Part shown: positions 17,206 through 25,899 of the stretch, in pieces
Layout of the letters: each line of letters begins with the position of its first letter
How positions within the stretch are numbered: the first letter of the stretch is position 1
Source of the DNA: Tamlana sp038148895
GTDB lineage: Bacteria; Bacteroidota; Bacteroidia; Flavobacteriales; Flavobacteriaceae
Assembly: GCA_038148895.1 (NCBI GenBank)
Contig: JBBVGQ010000002.1
DNA length: 64,000 nucleotides
Strand: one strand, 5' to 3'
Notes under the pieces: generated by a model
The model's input: only the letters and a program-made list of their open reading frames with translations
Databases searched by the model: none
What the model was told of the DNA's origin: nothing
Position numbers and translations under genes: made by a program

Positions 17206-19104
17206 CTACAAATTTATTGACTGGTATTTTGGATACTTAAGTGCATACGAGAACTTATATGTCTTTGTTTCACTCGGTTTTATGTTTATGGTCCATTTAA
17301 GTAGGCCTTTTTTGGAATCGTAGTCGCAATCGTTGTACTCAATATCATCAACTTTTATGTCTTTGTTTTGGCTGATGGGAATTCTATCCATAATGATTAA
17401 ATCTATTGCTGTTTTTTTATTGTTCTTAAGTTCAATTTCATAAGCTTTACTTATTATTTTATTGCTACCAATAGTATTCACTTTTTTAAAGTTATTGGTA
17501 GCCTTACGTTTTATATTAATGTTCGGGTCAACGCCAAGTGAAACTGTTAAGCTATCCGTTGTGGCATAAGGGTTTACACTTGTTTTTCCAGAATAGCTGC
17601 CTTCAAAATAAATGTTGGCTTCACCTGGCAATAGATTATACTGCTGCCATTCACCGATTTTGGCTGTTAAAAATACATTTTCATTCACAATAGGCGCAGC
17701 AAAATATGAATATGTGGCAGGTACTTCAAAATGGTCGATTTCAATGACCGAAATATCACCATCTGAAGGAATGGTTTGTTGTTTTTGTATTTCAAAATTG
17801 GTATTGCTTATGCCTTCAACAATGATTTCGCCAGTGGCCGTTTGGTTTTCCTTTGGCTTGCTGTAATTGTTGGTGTAATCATTCATTTTGATAGAAGAAA
17901 CACTTCCGGTTACATCACTTCTTTCACTTTTACCATATCCAACAACTGCAACTTCTTCAAGCATCTGCATATCTTCCTCCAAATTCAAATTTATAACACT
18001 AGAGTGTATAGGTAAACTTTCACTTTTAAATCCCACATACGAAAACACCAATTCCTTACCACCACTGGCTTGTATGGAATAGGCACCATCAAAATCGGTT
18101 ACTGTGCCATTGCTAGTGCCTTTAACGATAACATTTGCCCCAGGCAAAGGAACACCTGAGCCATCGGTAACAATGCCACTTACCGTTTGTATAAAAGGAT
18201 TGTATTTGTAATTGTATTTTTTTGTAGCATTTTCACTTTGATAATAACCACTTATAAAGTTTAAATATTTTGGGTTAAGCTCTGGTTTTAAGTTATTAGT
18301 GTATGGGTCGTTAGTAGAAAGCGTGAGTTTGACATCCTCCCAATTGGTGCCCGTGTTTTGGTAAACATGGGCTTTATATGCCAAATTCAAGGGTTTGTTT
18401 ATGTCTTGGGCCTTAAGGTCGTAAATGGGAAACCAGCCTGCGTTCGTAACATTATATTTTATGGTTAAATTGAGTTGAACTGCATTAGTGGTGTTAAGTT
18501 TAAGCTTTATTTCGCCAGTTTGTACTTTGTCATCAGCATTGAGTTCTCTCAATTGACTTTTAAGTGCGTTAATCTCGGCATCCAGTTCGCGTTTCTTTTT
18601 AACTGATTTATGGATGGCGTTTTTTATTTCGGTTACCCGTTTTCTGTAATAAGCTGTAAATTCTTTTAGTTTTTCAAGATTGACAACTTGATTGTTGTTT
18701 CCCAGTTGTCGGTTTTCGGTAATGATGTTCAGCTCTTCTTCATAGCCAGAAATCAAATCATCTTCAAGTTGAATGAGGTCGTTAAGCGCTTTGATTTTAT
18801 CTTGAAACGCTTCAATATCCTCAGATTTGTCCTGTTTAGTGATATAGTTTATGCCGTAATTGATGGAAATAATGGAAGCATTCTTCAAGCCTGAAACCTG
18901 AATGCTGTTTTCTTGAATATATGGAGAAAGCTTATCAAAGGTGAATTGGGTTGTGCCAATGGGCAAGGTTATATTGGCAGTTCTAGTAATTTCGGCACCA
19001 TTTACAAATACCGTTACGGCTTTAACTGTTGAGGTTATTGGCTTGTCGTTGTTTGAGAAGGAAAGGGAACAGCTTAATAAAAAAAGAAAAATGGAATATT
19101 TCAT
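17206..19104 (-). CDS. DUF4139/MuiA-like protein with an embedded SusC-type N-terminal module
   Basis: A 632-residue exported protein. Residues ~25-200 are the N-terminal beta domain and a long coiled coil; the DUF4139 beta domain follows (YNVTNAGWFPIYDLKA, then THVYQNTGTNWEDVKLTLST-like) and resumes at ~440 to the C-terminus (HFEVPATYSYFAAP, LLPGEANIYFEG). Between them, at ~306-405, lies a carboxypeptidase-regulatory-like domain followed by EEVAVVGYGKSERSDVTGSVSSI, which is the start of a SusC/RagA TonB-receptor plug. It is not a transporter: there is no barrel. The family is linked by annotation to 'mucoidy inhibitor A', function unknown. Start is the ATG at 19104. Confidence 0.85.
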   Translation of the reverse strand: MKYSIFLFLLSCSLSFSNNDKPITSTVKAVTVFVNGAEITRTANITLPIGTTQFTFDKLSPYIQENSIQVSGLKNASIISINYGINYITKQDKSEDIEAFQDKIKALNDLIQLEDDLISGYEEELNIITENRQLGNNNQVVNLEKLKEFTAYYRKRVTEIKNAIHKSVKKKRELDAEINALKSQLRELNADDKVQTGEIKLKLNTTNAVQLNLTIKYNVTNAGWFPIYDLKAQDINKPLNLAYKAHVYQNTGTNWEDVKLTLSTNDPYTNNLKPELNPKYLNFISGYYQSENATKKYNYKYNPFIQTVSGIVTDGSGVPLPGANVIVKGTSNGTVTDFDGAYSIQASGGKELVFSYVGFKSESLPIHSSVINLNLEEDMQMLEEVAVVGYGKSERSDVTGSVSSIKMNDYTNNYSKPKENQTATGEIIVEGISNTNFEIQKQQTIPSDGDISVIEIDHFEVPATYSYFAAPIVNENVFLTAKIGEWQQYNLLPGEANIYFEGSYSGKTSVNPYATTDSLTVSLGVDPNINIKRKATNNFKKVNTIGSNKIISKAYEIELKNNKKTAIDLIIMDRIPISQNKDIKVDDIEYNDCDYDSKKGLLKWTINIKPSETKTYKFSYALKYPKYQSINL

Positions 19105-19171
19105 GACTTTGGATATTTTAGTTTACAGTAAAACTATTTAAACCCTGAATGAATGAAAATGAACAATGAGT

Positions 19172-19205
19172 AAACACACCTAAAATGAAGGTTAATGAGG
19201 TGTTT
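19172..19205 (-). terminator. Weak hairpin after the DUF393 gene
   Basis: On the minus strand AACACCT pairs with AGGTGTGTTT across a loop of about 16 bases, roughly 20 bases after the DUF393 stop. The stem is short and the U tract poor, so this is a tentative call. Confidence 0.35.
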
Positions 19206-19224
19206 GGTTTAGAGAGGTGTGGGT

Positions 19225-19641
19225 TTAATCTAAAAACTTGCTTTTTAGTTCGGGTGTGGGAATCATACAAGCATCTTTTTTTCCATACCATTTATAGCGG
19301 TTTTTGGCTATAAAATCGTAAACCCAATTGCGAATAAAAGTAGGAACAATAAAAAATACACCTATAAGATTTCGCGGAAAACCTAACTTTGAGCCTATTT
19401 TTAGAGCTGCAGTAGATTTGTAATCAATGCCTTTTTGCGGATTGTAAAGCAGAATGGAATCTATTTTTGAAGTATCGATATTAAATTCGTCAATAATCTC
19501 TTTTCCAGTTTCGCTTTGCAATGCCGTGAACATAAATTGATTCATTTTGTCATGTTTTATAACATACTGCACACTACTGTTACAAAGGTTGCAAACACCA
19601 TCAAAAAGGATAAGTTGTTTATTTTGGGGGATATTTATCAT
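19225..19641 (-). CDS. Thiol-disulfide oxidoreductase-like DCC family protein (DUF393)
   Basis: A 138-residue protein of the DCC family. The defining LFDGVCNLCNSSVQY motif is present with Cys17 and Cys20 as the CxxC pair, followed by FTALQSETGKE, DSILLY and a C-terminal amphipathic helix region (FIVPTFIRNWVYDFIAKNRYKWYGK). Redox activity is proposed for the family but little tested. The ATG at 19641 is the right start: the TTG at 19677 lies inside an upstream palindromic repeat and would add 12 non-conserved residues. It is upstream of, and co-directional with, the DUF4139 gene. Confidence 0.88.
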   Translation of the reverse strand: MINIPQNKQLILFDGVCNLCNSSVQYVIKHDKMNQFMFTALQSETGKEIIDEFNIDTSKIDSILLYNPQKGIDYKSTAALKIGSKLGFPRNLIGVFFIVPTFIRNWVYDFIAKNRYKWYGKKDACMIPTPELKSKFLD

Positions 19642-19649
19642 AGCCGTTT

Positions 19650-19729
19650 GTAATTGCAAGAAAGCAGGACGAAGCAATCTGTTTCATCTAAAAAGATTGC
19701 CACGCCTTAATGGTTCGCAATGACGTTAC
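19650..19729. repeat. 80-bp imperfect palindromic repeat upstream of the DUF393 gene
   Basis: The outer arms GTAATTGC (19650) and GCAATGACGTTAC (19717-19729) and the inner arms GCAATCT (19674-19680) and AGATTGC (19694-19700) make a double hairpin. The consensus GTCATTGCGAAC...GCAATCT is a widespread intergenic repeat type in bacteria. It shares GTTCGCAATGACG with the hairpin at 17149-17180. It ends 8 bases before the DUF393 ATG, so it forms that gene's leader. Confidence 0.7.
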
Positions 19730-19741
19730 AAATATACAGTT

Positions 19742-21619
19742 TTAAAGGCCACTTAAAAAGTCGTTTAAATCGGTTTCTTTATCTAAATCAAGTTTCTTTT
19801 TAAGTCTATATTTACTTTTTAAAACGCTATCGGGCAAAACATTCAGCATTGATGCTATTTCTTTCGTTGAGAGGTTCATGCGCAAAAACGAGGCCAGCCT
19901 TATTTCCTTTTCGGTGATATCGGTATAAATATCCTTAAGTTTAATGTCAAAATTGTTGTGCACCTCAGAAAAGTAAGATTTGAAAACCTCCCAATCTTTA
20001 TCTTCCGCACTTTCTTTTTTAAGTAACATCACCAATCTTCTAAATTCAATTTTAAACAGTTCGGGGGATTGTTTTATCTTCTCCAAATTTTCTTTCAACT
20101 CTTGTATAAAGGTGTTTTTTTGAACCAAATGAAGGGTCTGCGAGGCCAGTTCTTTCTTTTTGAATTCGATTTCCTGTTTATAAATTTCCTCTTGTTTTTC
20201 ACGTTCAATTCGGTTCTTTTTTATAAGTTGTTTAAACCCAAAAAACAAAAGACCTGAAACGGCCACAAAGGTAAACATGCCTCCAGCATAAAGCCCTTTT
20301 CGCAAATTGCTTATTTCTACCTCTTGGTTTAGCGTTTCAATCTCTTTTTCTTGTAAAACAATGGCGGTTTCTTTTTTTTCTAAATCAAAAGCGGCTCGCA
20401 ATTCTTCAATTGTTTTGACTTTTTCCTTATTCAGTATAGAATCACTTAATGTTTTAAATTCTTTGTAGGTTTCCAATGCCATACTTGTTTGAGCTCTTTT
20501 TTCGTAAGCCTCACTTAGGTGTTTTAAGGCTGTTCGCTTAATAGATATATTTTCATTTTTATCGGCATAATTCAAGGCACTTTTTGCGTAATTTAAAGCA
20601 ACATCAGGTATGTTCTTTAAATTATAGACTTCTGCCAATTTGTTTTCTGATATGGCAATTCGTCTTAACGCATTTACGTTTTTTGAAATTTCTATGGATT
20701 TATTGAGATGCTCAATGGCGATATCAAACGCTCCTAATTCTATATGGGACTCGCCAATGTTTGTTTCTGTTGCAGCTTGTAATGAAGTTACTTCGGCCAA
20801 TTTGCTCTTTTCTAGGCTTCTTTTAAAATATTCTAAAGCTTTTTTTGGTTGACGCAAAAGATTGTACATCACTCCTATATCATTCAATACTTGTGCCTGA
20901 TAATAAATATCGTTTTGATTTATATAAATTTCAAGTGCTTTTTCATTGTATGAAATGGCCTTTAATAAATTGCCCAAGTTGTGCTCAATAGTTGCCAAAT
21001 GATTGTAGCAATCCGCTATGCGAATTGAATCTCCGAGTTGTTCAAAAATTTGAAGTCCTTTTAGAACATTAGACAACGCAATAGAATAATAACCTTTATT
21101 TTGATTTATGGTACTTTTAAAATCATAGGCCAAAGCAATTCCGATGGAATCATTCTGTGCTTTTGCATTGAATAGATCTATTTCATTTATACTATCGGCC
21201 TCATTTAAATTACCTTGCGAAAACTCTAGAATGGCAAGCCCTCTATAGGCTTGGGAAATATGTGTGTGATTTTGAAGTTCTTTTGCAATTTCAAGACTTT
21301 TGTTGTAAAAGTATTTGGCCGAATCAAGCTTATCATTATTGTTATTTAAAATCCCAAGCTGGTAGTTTGCTAATGAAACTCCGGTTTTATAATTTAATTG
21401 TTCGGCTAGTTTAAGTTGTTCTTTAGCAAAATACTTTGCCTTTTCCGGAGTGCGGTACATGTAATAGTTAACCAAATGGTTAATAGTCTGCACTTTTAAT
21501 GTAACTGATTTTTGTTTGTTGTATGCATTTAATAAGCTGTCGATTATGGTTTTGTTTTGACAAAACAACATTACTGGAACCAAAAAAAGCAAAAGACTTA
21601 TTGTTTGGGAATATTTCAT
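19742..21619 (-). CDS. TPR-containing membrane-tethered HTH transcriptional regulator
   Basis: A 625-residue protein with a signal peptide (LLLFLVPVMLFC), about nine TPR repeats (~25-390), a coiled coil, one transmembrane helix (~GMFTFVAVSGLLFFGFKQL), a second coiled coil and a C-terminal LuxR-like helix-turn-helix (ITEKEIRLASFLRMNLSTKEIASMLNV, then DSVLKSKYRLKKKL). This layout puts the sensor TPRs outside the cytoplasm and the DNA-binding domain inside, a one-component design common in Bacteroidota. It is divergent from the cytolysin-like lipoprotein gene and shares a ~300-base intergenic region containing paired repeats, which makes that gene a plausible target. Confidence 0.85.
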   Translation of the reverse strand: MKYSQTISLLLFLVPVMLFCQNKTIIDSLLNAYNKQKSVTLKVQTINHLVNYYMYRTPEKAKYFAKEQLKLAEQLNYKTGVSLANYQLGILNNNNDKLDSAKYFYNKSLEIAKELQNHTHISQAYRGLAILEFSQGNLNEADSINEIDLFNAKAQNDSIGIALAYDFKSTINQNKGYYSIALSNVLKGLQIFEQLGDSIRIADCYNHLATIEHNLGNLLKAISYNEKALEIYINQNDIYYQAQVLNDIGVMYNLLRQPKKALEYFKRSLEKSKLAEVTSLQAATETNIGESHIELGAFDIAIEHLNKSIEISKNVNALRRIAISENKLAEVYNLKNIPDVALNYAKSALNYADKNENISIKRTALKHLSEAYEKRAQTSMALETYKEFKTLSDSILNKEKVKTIEELRAAFDLEKKETAIVLQEKEIETLNQEVEISNLRKGLYAGGMFTFVAVSGLLFFGFKQLIKKNRIEREKQEEIYKQEIEFKKKELASQTLHLVQKNTFIQELKENLEKIKQSPELFKIEFRRLVMLLKKESAEDKDWEVFKSYFSEVHNNFDIKLKDIYTDITEKEIRLASFLRMNLSTKEIASMLNVLPDSVLKSKYRLKKKLDLDKETDLNDFLSGL

Positions 21620-21669
21620 TTTGTGTTTTTTAACTGAAACTAAGTTAGTTAAATTTTAAAATCAAAACA

Positions 21670-21682
21670 CTTCTTTAAGAAG
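21670..21682. promoter_or_regulatory. Palindrome CTTCTTTAAGAAG in the divergent intergenic region
   Basis: Six-base arms CTTCTT and AAGAAG around one base, 51 bases upstream of the TPR/HTH regulator ATG. It may be an operator, for example for autoregulation. The sequence shows only the symmetry. Confidence 0.3.
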
Positions 21683-21707
21683 CTGTGTCTATGCTTCATT
21701 TTTTATT

Positions 21708-21726
21708 TGTCCAGTATTTGTCTATG
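21708..21726 (+). promoter_or_regulatory. Direct repeat copy 1 (TGTCCAG-N2-TTTGTC-N-ATG)
   Basis: TGTCCAGTATTTGTCTATG matches the copy at 21829-21847 at 16 of 19 positions. A partial third copy, TGTGTCTATGCTTC, starts at 21684. The copies lie in the region between the regulator and the cytolysin-like gene, so a protein-binding site is a reasonable inference. Confidence 0.4.
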
Positions 21727-21828
21727 AATTTTCTTAATATTTATGTATTTAATTTACTGATTATTAATTATTTACAATTTATTTAAAATTGCATTTTCCT
21801 GATTTGATTCTTGGTAAAATATACAAGA

Positions 21829-21847
21829 TGTCCAGACTTTGTCCATG
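21829..21847 (+). promoter_or_regulatory. Direct repeat copy 2 (TGTCCAG-N2-TTTGTC-N-ATG)
   Basis: TGTCCAGACTTTGTCCATG lies 121 bases after copy 1 and 68 bases before the start codon of the cytolysin-like gene, which is where an activator or repressor site would be expected. Confidence 0.4.
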
Positions 21848-21915
21848 CTTAAAATTAGTTTTCAGCGATGTTGGTCTCTAATTTTAACATGTTGAATCAC
21901 AAAAAATTAGAAATT

Positions 21916-23484
21916 ATGAAAACACAGCTATTAACAATGAGACAGTTTTTTGGAGGATTACTGTTCTTAACTATTTTATTTTCATTCTCTGGATGTAGTT
22001 CGGAAAGTGCAACAAACGATGATAACAATGTAGTACCCGATGAGACTGCAAAAGCGATTAATGATTTTCTGGCAAGTTTGAGCAACTTTACACAACCAGA
22101 AGTGTCGGGTGAAGAATTTATTGAAGAAGTAAGTAAAGAGCGAGAAGGCCAAACACAAGAATGTGTTGTTAAAAAATATAAAATGTCCCCGGGCTTTAGT
22201 GAAATGATATTACTGGATCCAACAAGTGATGTCATTTATCCTGGAGCCATGTTAAAAGGGGAGTCTATTCCGACAGGTGAATACATAGGCATTACCGGAA
22301 ACAGAGCCCCAATAACCTTGTCGGTTTCGCTTGAAAACTTAAATGGAAAGCCATCTACTGTTATTGAAAACCCGCGTATTGATACCGTTAGGGAAGGTGT
22401 TAAAAACCTTTTGCAGCAGGGTGTTTCGGGGTCAGCTTCAGCGGCAGTTAATTTTACAACTGAGGAAGTTTATTCTGAAGAACATCTAAATGTTGCTTTG
22501 GGGGCGAGTTATTCAAAGGGGAAGAATAGTGTGTCTGGGTCGTTTAACTTTAGTAGCTCAGAAAAAAAGTATAGGTACGTTATTAAATATTTACAGGTTT
22601 ATTATACCATAGATTTATCCATTACCGATAGTGAAAACCCCGGAGTTCTTTTTACGGCGGTACCAAACTTAAATTCTACCAGCCCTGTAATTGTTTCTTC
22701 AGTTAAATATGGTAGAATGTTGCTGTACACTGTTGAAACCAATTCTGAATTCACTGAAACCCAAGCAGCCTTTAATGCGGCGTTTAGTGGTGGTGAAGTA
22801 AATGGGCAAGGGGAGCACCAAGCTTTTTGGAACAGTTCAACTGTAAAAGCTTTGGTAATAGGTGGCTCATCAGGTGATGCTGCAAAAGTTGTGAGCGGTC
22901 CAGAAGGTGTTTACAATTATATTACCGAAGGTGGTGAGTATTCTTCTGATTCACCAGGTGCCCCATTAGGCTATACCTTGAGATATATTAGAGAAGGTTT
23001 CCCCATAGCCAATGTGGTTTTGTCCAGCGAATATAATATTAGAACCTGCTATGAGGCCTATCAAAAATTTGGAGTACAGCTATATGGATTTAATTGTGTT
23101 GATAATGATGGTGAATCAGGTAAACTTGAAATTTATGGTGGTATGACCGGTGAAATTTATCAGAACAATTCGAGAATAAACGATGTTTTTTGGTACAGGG
23201 CTAAAGAAGAACCGCTTGATGTGGACGAAGGCGTTTTTTACAACCTAAACCAATCTGCCATGGAAGTAGAATTATATAAACCAGATTTAGAGAATGATTA
23301 TGTTGAACTATGGGCTCAATTTTATGAGGACGATGCACTTGACGATGATTATTTTGGTAGTGTAACCAAAAAGATATTGCTTAAAGATGTGCAAAGTACC
23401 AAGGAGCCTTACATCCGCATAAATTTACAGGATGATCCAGGCAGTGATATGCGGGCCTATTTCTATGTGTGGCGGGTTTATTAA
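21916..23484 (+). CDS. Cholesterol-dependent-cytolysin-like pore-forming lipoprotein
   Basis: A 522-residue lipoprotein (lipobox SFSGC, Cys27) homologous to thiol-activated/cholesterol-dependent cytolysins. Matching landmarks in order: VIYPGAMLKG (~107-115, compare YPGALLK in CDCs), APITLSV, the first membrane-hairpin region before YLQVYYTIDL, SVKYGR, AAFNAAFSGG followed by NSSTVKALVIGGSSGDAAKVVSG (~284-328), and ITEGGEYSSDSPGAPLGYTLRYI (~336-358). The CDC domain 4 with its Trp-rich undecapeptide is absent; residues ~376-522 form a different acidic beta-rich domain. This matches the CDC-like group known from Bacteroidota. Likely role: contact-dependent or secreted pore formation against eukaryotes or rivals (inferred). 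ATG 21916 is chosen because it starts a good signal peptide. Confidence 0.88.
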   Translation: MKTQLLTMRQFFGGLLFLTILFSFSGCSSESATNDDNNVVPDETAKAINDFLASLSNFTQPEVSGEEFIEEVSKEREGQTQECVVKKYKMSPGFSEMILLDPTSDVIYPGAMLKGESIPTGEYIGITGNRAPITLSVSLENLNGKPSTVIENPRIDTVREGVKNLLQQGVSGSASAAVNFTTEEVYSEEHLNVALGASYSKGKNSVSGSFNFSSSEKKYRYVIKYLQVYYTIDLSITDSENPGVLFTAVPNLNSTSPVIVSSVKYGRMLLYTVETNSEFTETQAAFNAAFSGGEVNGQGEHQAFWNSSTVKALVIGGSSGDAAKVVSGPEGVYNYITEGGEYSSDSPGAPLGYTLRYIREGFPIANVVLSSEYNIRTCYEAYQKFGVQLYGFNCVDNDGESGKLEIYGGMTGEIYQNNSRINDVFWYRAKEEPLDVDEGVFYNLNQSAMEVELYKPDLENDYVELWAQFYEDDALDDDYFGSVTKKILLKDVQSTKEPYIRINLQDDPGSDMRAYFYVWRVY

Positions 23485-23504
23485 AACGTATTATCATTTA
23501 AATG

Positions 23505-23549
23505 CAGCTGGCACCTCAAGTTGTGGGTTCAACAACTTGGTGTTGGCTG
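23505..23549 (+). terminator. Strong terminator after the cytolysin-like gene
   Basis: CAAGTTGT (23517-23524) and ACAACTTG (23532-23539) pair perfectly, extended outward by CACC/GGTG and CAGC/GCTG, followed by TTATTTTTTG. It separates the gene from the convergent mutS2. Confidence 0.8.
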
Positions 23550-25718
23550 TTATTTTTTGATGGCTTCCACAAGCTCTAGTTGCTCAAGGCTAACATTGGT
23601 GGTAAAGACACCGTAATTCACCACGGCCTTGTTTTTTTCAATTTTATCAATAGTGCCAATGGCTCGTCCGTCTTCCATACGTACACGATCGCCAATTTTT
23701 AAAACGGGTTTTGGTTTCGGGGTTTCAATGACTTTTGTCTTTTCAGCTTTTTTCTTTTTTCTTATGACTTCAACTTTCTTTTCAACCTCCTGTTTTATCT
23801 GTTTTTCTTTTGCTTTTTCGGCTTGCTTTTGTTTTGCTGAAATCTTTTTGCGCTTGGAGTTTTCAATTTGAACCAACTTGAAAAGTTCATCCATAAGTTC
23901 TCGTTTACGCTTGTTTTCAAAGTATTTTTCAGCAATATCGTTAACTTTTTGTCCTAAATAGATTAAACGTTGGTTGCTATCGTACAATTCTTGATAGCTT
24001 TCCAGTTTCTTTTGGACTTTAGAGTTTATTTCTTGAAGTCTATCTGCTTCGTCGCTCTTTTTCCTTTCATTGGCTTTTAGCGACTCACTTGTTTTTTCAA
24101 GTTTTGAGCGCTCTTTTTGAAGTTTGGCAATTGTGGCATCAAAACGGACTTTACTGTGTTCAATTTTCTTTTTGGCACGGTTTATCAAGCCATACGGAAT
24201 GCCATTTTTTTGGGCAACTTCAAAAGTGAAACTACTACCGGCTTGCCCGATAACCAGCTTAAAAAGCGGCTCCAAAGTGCGTTCGTCAAAAAGCATGTTG
24301 GCATTGAGCATAAAAGGCATTTCGTTGGCCAAAATCTTTAAGTTGGAATAGTGTGTGGTGATAATCCCAAAAGCTTCACGATAGTAGAATTCCTCTAAAA
24401 AAGTTTCCGCCAAAGCACCTCCCAGCTCTGGGTCGCTTCCTGTTCCAAATTCATCAATTAAAAAGAGCGTATTTTTGTTGCACTTCTTCAAGAAATAATT
24501 CATCTGTTTTAAGCGGTAACTGTAGGTGCTCAAATGGTTTTCAATGGATTGGTTATCTCCAATATCACTTAAAACCCTGTCAAATAAACAAACCTTGCTG
24601 CGTTCGTGCACAGGGATTAGCATGCCACTTTGCAACATAACTTGTAACAAACCAACAGTTTTTAGAGTAATACTTTTTCCGCCGGCATTGGGACCAGAAA
24701 TAACAATGATTCTGCTATCCTGCTTTAGGGTTATGGTTTGTGGGAATGTTTTCTCTCCCTTTTTTAAATTGGTTAAATAAAGCAGTGGGTGATAGGCATC
24801 ACGAAAATGCATGCTTTTATCTTCTGAAAACTCGGGGAGAATGGCGTTGATGGATTTGGCGTATTTTGCCTTAGCGGAAATCACATCGATATCAATCAAA
24901 AACGATTGGTAATCTATTAAAAGAGGCAAAAAAGGACGGATAAAGTTGGTTACTTCTTTTAAAATTCGGATTATTTCTTCGTGCTCCTCGTACTCTAGGT
25001 TATTAAGTTCTCGGGTATGTTGTAAAGTTGTTTCAGGTTCAATATAAACAATGCTGCCCGTTTTACTGCCACCCATTATGGCTCCTTTAACTTTACGTCT
25101 GTACATGGCTTTTACGGCCAAAACCCTTTTATTTTCAACCACGGTTTCACGAATATCGTCTAGGTACTCCAAATTGTGGTAGGTGTTTAATGCTGTAGTA
25201 AAGCTGGCGTTTATTTTACTTTTTATACTGTTTATGGATTGACGAAGCTGAAAAAGTAAATCTGAGGCATGGTCTTTAACATCGCCAAATCGATCAACAA
25301 TAGAGTCGATTTTTTCAATCAGCACATTTGTCACTTCAATATGAGCGGCAAACTGCCGAAGGTTGGGGTAATATTCCTCAAACTTATTTAAAAAGGTTAA
25401 AATGCCATTAACCGTTGAAGACATGGCCGCAATCTTCATTAAGCCATGAACATCCAAATAGGTATTCTCAATTTTTAAAAGTTTTATTTCTTTTGAAATC
25501 GAATCGAAGCTATGATTGGGAATTCGGTTGTCATTATCAAAAGATGATATATAATCATTGGTTAAACTCAACGAAAAAAGCAAATCTTGCTTGGTTTTGA
25601 AAGGGCCAATCTCCAAGGCTTTTTCATTCCCAAGGGGGGTAATACAATGTTCGCTAACCTGCTGTAAAACGGTTGGAAACTCTAAATCCTGTAATGTTTT
25701 TTCGTGAATATGAATCAT
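23550..25718 (-). CDS. mutS2: MutS2-family ATPase without the C-terminal Smr nuclease domain
   Basis: A 722-residue MutS2 homologue. The ABC-type ATPase core is intact: Walker A SGPNAGGKSIT, LIDEFGTGSDPELGGALAE (Walker B and D-loop), then ITTHYSNLK. A core/lever region precedes it, and a lysine-rich coiled coil and a KOW-like module (LKIGDRVRMEDGRAIGTIDKI) follow. MutS2 proteins normally end with an ~80-residue Smr endonuclease domain, but this one stops after the KOW-like module. It therefore probably binds branched DNA or collided ribosomes without nicking. Start is the ATG at 25718; the gene is convergent with the cytolysin-like gene. Confidence 0.93.
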   Translation of the reverse strand: MIHIHEKTLQDLEFPTVLQQVSEHCITPLGNEKALEIGPFKTKQDLLFSLSLTNDYISSFDNDNRIPNHSFDSISKEIKLLKIENTYLDVHGLMKIAAMSSTVNGILTFLNKFEEYYPNLRQFAAHIEVTNVLIEKIDSIVDRFGDVKDHASDLLFQLRQSINSIKSKINASFTTALNTYHNLEYLDDIRETVVENKRVLAVKAMYRRKVKGAIMGGSKTGSIVYIEPETTLQHTRELNNLEYEEHEEIIRILKEVTNFIRPFLPLLIDYQSFLIDIDVISAKAKYAKSINAILPEFSEDKSMHFRDAYHPLLYLTNLKKGEKTFPQTITLKQDSRIIVISGPNAGGKSITLKTVGLLQVMLQSGMLIPVHERSKVCLFDRVLSDIGDNQSIENHLSTYSYRLKQMNYFLKKCNKNTLFLIDEFGTGSDPELGGALAETFLEEFYYREAFGIITTHYSNLKILANEMPFMLNANMLFDERTLEPLFKLVIGQAGSSFTFEVAQKNGIPYGLINRAKKKIEHSKVRFDATIAKLQKERSKLEKTSESLKANERKKSDEADRLQEINSKVQKKLESYQELYDSNQRLIYLGQKVNDIAEKYFENKRKRELMDELFKLVQIENSKRKKISAKQKQAEKAKEKQIKQEVEKKVEVIRKKKKAEKTKVIETPKPKPVLKIGDRVRMEDGRAIGTIDKIEKNKAVVNYGVFTTNVSLEQLELVEAIKK

Positions 25719-25899
25719 TCCTTATGATGCGCATCTTAAAAAAGACATGCAAAGTTAAAAGAATATCTTAAGCAGATCAATGCTTCTTAAAAAATAGTTA
25801 ATTAACAGTGAATCAGGTTTCTTTAACAAAACACTAACACCTGCCGATTCGATTTCTCTCTAAATTGGTAATCAAATCAATCAACAAACTTCAGTTATT

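Noticed and set aside
17132..17323. 63-codon frame between the YiiX-like gene and DUF4139
   Set aside because: It overlaps the palindromic repeat and then the C-terminal end of the DUF4139 gene in antisense; composition is that of a shadow frame.
17206..19104. SusC/TonB-dependent receptor
   Set aside because: Only the N-terminal regulatory-like domain and plug start are present; flanking sequence is DUF4139 and there is no barrel.
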